Origin: Candida dubliniensis CD36
Lineage: Eukaryota; Ascomycota; Pichiomycetes; Serinales; Debaryomycetaceae
Length of the DNA: 64,000 nucleotides
Reading direction: 5' to 3'
NCBI RefSeq assembly: GCF_000026945.1
Contig: NC_012861.1
Coordinates: 744,001 to 808,000, forward strand
Under the pieces are notes generated by a model that saw only the letters and a list, made by a program, of their open reading frames with translations, did no database searches and was not told the DNA's origin. Position 1 is the first letter of the stretch. Each line of letters opens with the position of its first letter. The translations under genes were made by a program, and so were the position numbers. Shown piece after piece: positions 60,498-64,000 of this stretch.

Positions 60498-62687
60498 CTA
60501 CCAATTAACCACTTCACCGTTTGTCACCAATACCTGTTCATCAATAACATTACCAGGATTGTCCTCACTGCGTTTCCAAGTTTTGATCTCACCTTTACTG
60601 GTATCTAGTTCATAAACTCTCATTCTTCTAATGTATCCGTTATATCCACCATATCCACCTAACCCTGCTCCTCCACCATAACATAACCACATTTTGTTAT
60701 CTGCTGATGACAGAGATTGTTGGGTATCCTGCAAACAGTAATCATTACAATGGTCATGTCCAACACTAGCTACACTTACACCAATCTCCCTCAACACTTG
60801 TCTACCTCCTGAATTATAACGTGGAGCAGTAACACCTTCACGGTTTTCTCCAATAAAAGGTTGATTCAAGTTTCTGAATTCTGGTAATGGAATGTGAAAG
60901 AATGCCATTGCCAACGGAATCTTGTTGCTCTTTCTGTATTTTTCCACACTATCTTGGATTGATTCTGCTTCTTGTTTTAGATAAATCAACTGATTCTCTT
61001 TGATCCAATCATAACCTGGTGTGATTTTGGGCGTCTTGGAATAAGCATGGGAATCAACAAAATATAACGACAATGCTGTACTTTTGGATGACTTCCCCTG
61101 CACGGTTACCACATAGTTACCAAATCCGTCAATTGAGTCGGGACCCATGGCTGCAACTGAGTACGGCATATCAGTATAGATACCCATAATCTCCTCTCTT
61201 TTCAATGACCCTTCATCATCATGGTTTCCAACTGTGATTGCAAATGGAATTTTCCGTTCCACAAAAGGATTTAATGCCTTAAATGCAGAGGATTCCAGAT
61301 CTGGTGAAGCATCACCAAATATCTGATCCCCAGTCAAAACAACCATATCGGGTTTTTCCAAATCCAACACTTTATTAATAAATTCCAAAGTTCTTGAATC
61401 GGCTTTGCAACCTTTTGCTGATGATGGAGGTTGGGGATCCAAACATTTACCATATCCAGTTGAAAAATGCAAATCTGCGATTTGAAGGATTTTAAATTTA
61501 TCCTCTGAGTTCATTGCCAATGTTGTTTCAAACTCTTTTTTGTAATCAATTTTTGGTCCTCTTCTAAATGTGATGTATGCAGGCAAGTTTGATGGGTTGG
61601 AAACTCCGGTAATTGGAATTTTGATTAAATTCCAATTTGGTCTAGGATCAACTGCTTCGTATCCAAACAATAAATCTATCGCTGATACTGTATTCTTGCT
61701 GTTATGTGGACCATATTTCAACCAGATACCATTAGACTTGTATCTCCATCCACTTTTTAGAACTGCATCCATTTTAGGAACATAAAGCACTCTATTCAAA
61801 TCATTTCTATTTGTAACAATCTCCCGTTTATCTTTCTTGTCGTCTCCTTTAGGTGATTCAGGTTTAATGTTTTCTTCAAATTCCTTGGGATGGTCGTTGT
61901 CGTTCTGTTCTGAAGATTGCTTTAATTGGTCTGCTTCTTTTCCCTTCTCTTTCGCATCTTCTTGTGCTGCTTCCTTTCTTTCATCATCTTGTTCTTTCTT
62001 ACTCTCTTCTTCTTTTCGGTTCTCTTCTGCACTTTCGATATCCTTGTTGCCATCAGACTCCAATTCTGCTTGTATTTTATCATCTACTGGAGCAGCATTC
62101 ACTCTATTGTCGTTATTTTGTTCCATAAAACTTGCATGGGTATCATCATCATATACTTGTACATTATGGAAAGTTTGTATAATGTATTTTGGTAATTTCA
62201 ATTTTTCGTTTCCCTTTATTTTAACATCATTAACTGGATCGGCAACTGCAATATCTATAATGACTTCGTCAACAACATTTTCTTTATTCTTCTTTCCCGC
62301 TGACAAGTACTTTTCAAACTCATCATGTTTTATTTTTTTATAATTTAAATATTGTCTTTTACTCCATGAAGATCCTAGACATATGTCTTTTTTTAATCGA
62401 TACCATTGTGCTTTGTCACCCAATAATCCTTTGCTGACATCAGGTAGTCCGCATCTTTTATTATTGAAACCTAACTTGAAGCAATTGTTAAATGATATAT
62501 CCACAATAAACAGATCCGAAGGTGGTTGGAAAAATAATGGTGCCGCAGTACCAAATATATCAAACGGAATATATTTATTGATCTCAATAATCTGATGTTT
62601 GTTTGCAAGTAATAACAAAAAGAGAGAGACCGCTAAGAAAAATGCCAAATAAATTAGCAGTCGTAATAGTCTTTTAGGTAGTAACAT
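60498..62687 (-). CDS. DCR2: Membrane-anchored metallophosphoesterase, Dcr2-like
   Basis: 729 residues. An N-terminal membrane anchor at about 9-28 is followed by a lumenal or extracytosolic region. The calcineurin-like phosphoesterase domain occupies about 395-690, with the metal-binding motifs in order: ADLHFS (about 404), TGDQIFGD (about 450), VGNHDDEG (about 489) and VGHDHCND (about 645). Upstream segments (YGPHNSKNTVSAIDLLFGYE and the PRPNWNLI region) resemble yeast Dcr2, a phosphatase linked to cell-cycle dosage control and to dephosphorylation of Sic1 and Ire1. A highly charged Glu/Lys-rich, probably coiled or disordered insert at about 195-285 makes it longer than yeast Dcr2 (578). 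Related paralogs (Sia1 type) exist, so the symbol is probable rather than certain. Confidence 0.85.
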   Translation of the reverse strand: MLLPKRLLRLLIYLAFFLAVSLFLLLLANKHQIIEINKYIPFDIFGTAAPLFFQPPSDLFIVDISFNNCFKLGFNNKRCGLPDVSKGLLGDKAQWYRLKKDICLGSSWSKRQYLNYKKIKHDEFEKYLSAGKKNKENVVDEVIIDIAVADPVNDVKIKGNEKLKLPKYIIQTFHNVQVYDDDTHASFMEQNNDNRVNAAPVDDKIQAELESDGNKDIESAEENRKEEESKKEQDDERKEAAQEDAKEKGKEADQLKQSSEQNDNDHPKEFEENIKPESPKGDDKKDKREIVTNRNDLNRVLYVPKMDAVLKSGWRYKSNGIWLKYGPHNSKNTVSAIDLLFGYEAVDPRPNWNLIKIPITGVSNPSNLPAYITFRRGPKIDYKKEFETTLAMNSEDKFKILQIADLHFSTGYGKCLDPQPPSSAKGCKADSRTLEFINKVLDLEKPDMVVLTGDQIFGDASPDLESSAFKALNPFVERKIPFAITVGNHDDEGSLKREEIMGIYTDMPYSVAAMGPDSIDGFGNYVVTVQGKSSKSTALSLYFVDSHAYSKTPKITPGYDWIKENQLIYLKQEAESIQDSVEKYRKSNKIPLAMAFFHIPLPEFRNLNQPFIGENREGVTAPRYNSGGRQVLREIGVSVASVGHDHCNDYCLQDTQQSLSSADNKMWLCYGGGAGLGGYGGYNGYIRRMRVYELDTSKGEIKTWKRSEDNPGNVIDEQVLVTNGEVVNW

Positions 62688-63035
62688 GAATGCTCAATTT
62701 GTAATAGTGGCTTTGAATATGTACTTGAATACTAATAAGAAATTAAAAAGAAGGATTCTTGTTGGTAACAGAAAAGAATATTATTGAACATTTTCAATTC
62801 TTTTTTTTTTTTTTTTTTTTTTTTTTCTTTCTGTTTTCAATTTTAATTCCCACACAATGAAGCTTTCTTACATTGATTTATAATGACACAAATGCGACAA
62901 GACGTTTTCTCCTCCTCCAACCCAAAATATAACAATTACTCCTATGTATCTTCATAAACCTATTTAAAGCAATTGACAAAAACAAACAACTTCACTGGAA
63001 TCTAGATTCAATGGCCAAAAAAAGAGTAATTCTGT
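62688..63035. other. DCR2 upstream region with poly-T tract
   Basis: 348 bp holding the DCR2-like promoter and the 3' end of the small membrane protein gene. A T26 tract (62801-62826) lies 114 bp upstream of the DCR2-like ATG. No gene is seen. Confidence 0.5.
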
Positions 63036-63446
63036 TTATTCGCTTTTTTTAACTCTTTCAGCCTCTAATTTGGCTTCTCTTTCTTTAGCCTCTGGTTCAA
63101 TATCAGGAAATGAATTTGGATCAATCTTTGGTTTATTGGTGTCGGGTTTTAAAATCTGTTGACTAAATTCTTTTAAATCTTCTTTTTGTTTTTGTTCGGG
63201 TTCAACATCGGGGAATTTGTTAGCACCAATATTTGCATGGTGATCAGCAGGGTGAACGACGGCGTGAGGTTTGTTAATTCTTGATATAGGAACCATTTTA
63301 TCCCCTAATTTAACATATAATTCCCCATCGATTTTCTCACCAGTTTCAAAACTATCTTCTTTCTTACCATCTGCAGACATGAATGAATATTTGTATATTA
63401 AAAGTAAACCAATGAATAATAAACAATTGAATAAGAATCTATTCAT
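63036..63446 (-). CDS. Small membrane-anchored protein with repeated FPD(I/V)EPE motif
   Basis: 136 residues when started at the first ATG (63446). The open frame extends upstream but only through a poly-T stretch without an ATG. An N-terminal hydrophobic segment (about residues 3-20, FLFNCLLFIGLLLIY) could be a signal anchor. If translation began at Met23 the protein would be soluble. The rest is charged and probably flexible. It carries two copies of a short motif, KFPDVEPEQKQKE and SFPDIEPEAKERE, about 40 residues apart. I recognise no family. Gene order suggests it may be the Candida ASR3 stress-responsive gene, but that rests on memory of the neighbourhood only and I leave the symbol empty. 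Confidence 0.75.
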   Translation of the reverse strand: MNRFLFNCLLFIGLLLIYKYSFMSADGKKEDSFETGEKIDGELYVKLGDKMVPISRINKPHAVVHPADHHANIGANKFPDVEPEQKQKEDLKEFSQQILKPDTNKPKIDPNSFPDIEPEAKEREAKLEAERVKKSE

Positions 63447-63580
63447 TAAATCCTTAAAAAAAAAAAAAAATTGGTAGAAGGGGTATCTATAAGGAACTAA
63501 AAAAATTGAATGGCAAAAACTAAAACCATGCAGACTAGGTAATACAAATCTCACTCTTATTTATATATTGTTGCTGTGTT

Positions 63581-63611
<31 letters not shown>

Positions 63612-63836
63612 TTAAGTATTTGTTTATCTTGCTTTTTCGGTATCATGCGGAGAGAGAATATCGATTTTCTCGAACAAATAATCACGTGTTTTGCAGACAA
63701 CTGCTCCTATACTCAGATTTGAGCTCGCAAGAAGCCAAGAGCAAATTTTACTGTAAAACTCATAAACTGCTAGACTGTTTGAGTATATATTCGACGACGA
63801 CGACGACTGAAAGAATATGAAACCTATATTAATTGT
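63447..63836. other. Intergenic region with AC microsatellite
   Basis: 390 bp between the small membrane protein and the partial gene at the window edge. It contains an A-run just upstream of 63446, the AC repeat at 63581-63607 and a short GAC repeat near 63793-63806. No gene is seen. Confidence 0.5.
63581..63607. repeat. AC dinucleotide repeat
   Basis: About 13 AC units, 135-161 bp upstream of the small membrane protein ATG. Confidence 0.9.
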
Positions 63837-64000
63837 TTATAAGGGACTCGCTACTTTCCCAGACAGAACATCATTAACTACTTTGCTTGAAGCTATTCCA
63901 CCAGTACTCGTATTCTTTCCAACTTCTGGTATCAAGGTGGTCAGCAAATTCATGGCATAAATTGTCACAAACATAACAATAATATGTAGTCCCAAACAAT
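63837..64000 (-). CDS. 3' end of a gene running off the window
   Basis: Read on the minus strand, the last 164 bp form an open frame that ends in TAA (63837-63839). It encodes at least 53 C-terminal residues. A hydrophobic stretch (GLHIIVMFVTIYAMNLL) near the window edge looks like a membrane segment, followed by a polar tail (TLIPEVGKNTSTGG, then ASSKVVNDVLSGKVASPL). Composition is balanced and unlike the surrounding low-complexity frames, so I believe it is a real C-terminus of a membrane protein. The family is not recognised, and the start lies beyond 64000. Confidence 0.6.
   Translation of the reverse strand, partial: CLGLHIIVMFVTIYAMNLLTTLIPEVGKNTSTGGIASSKVVNDVLSGKVASPL

Noticed and set aside
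61837..62343. 168-codon Ser/Phe-rich plus-strand frame
   Set aside because: Antisense of the Glu/Lys-rich insert of the DCR2-like gene. Composition follows directly from the sense strand.
63447..63554. 36-codon upstream extension of the small membrane protein
   Set aside because: It begins with GTG and includes a run of Phe encoded by a poly-T tract. The ATG at 63446 follows the tract and starts a normal signal-anchor.
1..64000. CRISPR array, bacterial operon or prophage
   Set aside because: No regularly spaced repeats with unique spacers and no bacterial gene organisation. Gene content is that of a yeast nuclear chromosome.

Overview
The window is AT-rich nuclear DNA from a budding yeast of the CTG clade, most probably Candida albicans or a very close relative such as C. 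dubliniensis. This rests on gene content and order, recognised by reading and not by any search: a beta-mannosyltransferase of the BMT family, a GABA transaminase beside two tandem SAP98/SAP99-type aspartyl protease-like genes, two MNN4/LicD-type genes, and an NNK1-STE11 kinase pair. Genes are intronless, intergenic gaps are long and full of A/T homopolymers, and tRNA genes stand between protein genes. CTG codons are probably read as serine here, so leucines encoded by CTG should be treated with caution.

Layout. 1-9484 is dominated by long non-coding stretches around one gene, an Ada-like zinc/AraC-type regulator (2998-4668, minus). 9485-20885 holds a ferric reductase, DNA polymerase eta (RAD30), NMD2/UPF2, mitochondrial ribosomal protein mL38 (MRPL35), an acidic protein of unknown function and a Yap-type bZIP factor. 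21663-30637 holds a BMT-type beta-mannosyltransferase, a Baeyer-Villiger-type flavin monooxygenase, an unknown conserved-looking protein and GABA transaminase. 31125-49100 is a surface and secretory block: tRNA-Glu(CUC), two secreted aspartyl protease-like paralogs, two MNN4-like putative mannosylphosphate transfer genes flanking the N-terminal amidase NTA1, and a small putative GPI protein. 49458-49628 is a closely spaced tRNA-Arg(UCU)/tRNA-Phe(GAA) pair. 50726-64000 holds a YIM1-like oxidoreductase, the kinase NNK1, an inverted-repeat retroelement-like insertion, STE11, a DCR2-like phosphoesterase, a small membrane protein and the 3' end of a gene that runs off the window.

Functional themes. 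Cell-surface glycosylation and secreted or anchored proteins are over-represented between 21.6 and 49.1 kb (BMT, two MNN4-like, two SAP-like, one GPI candidate). STE11 (MAPKKK of mating, filamentation and osmotic signalling) and NNK1 (nitrogen/TOR-linked kinase) are both minus-strand and are separated by the insertion, which starts 401 bp upstream of the NNK1 ATG and ends 67 bp beyond the STE11 stop.

The most unusual structure is that insertion (55299-57503). Two 432-bp, nearly identical arms lie in inverted orientation, and each contains a leader plus the first 56 codons of the same gag-like gene. The left copy continues into a long gag-like frame but carries a TAA at codon 30, where the right copy has CAA. 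Other items worth attention are the eukaryotic Ada-type regulator, the 8-nt-spaced tRNA pair, the degenerate protease motifs and promoter G/C tracts of the SAP-like pair, and the roughly 150-residue activation-segment insert in NNK1.
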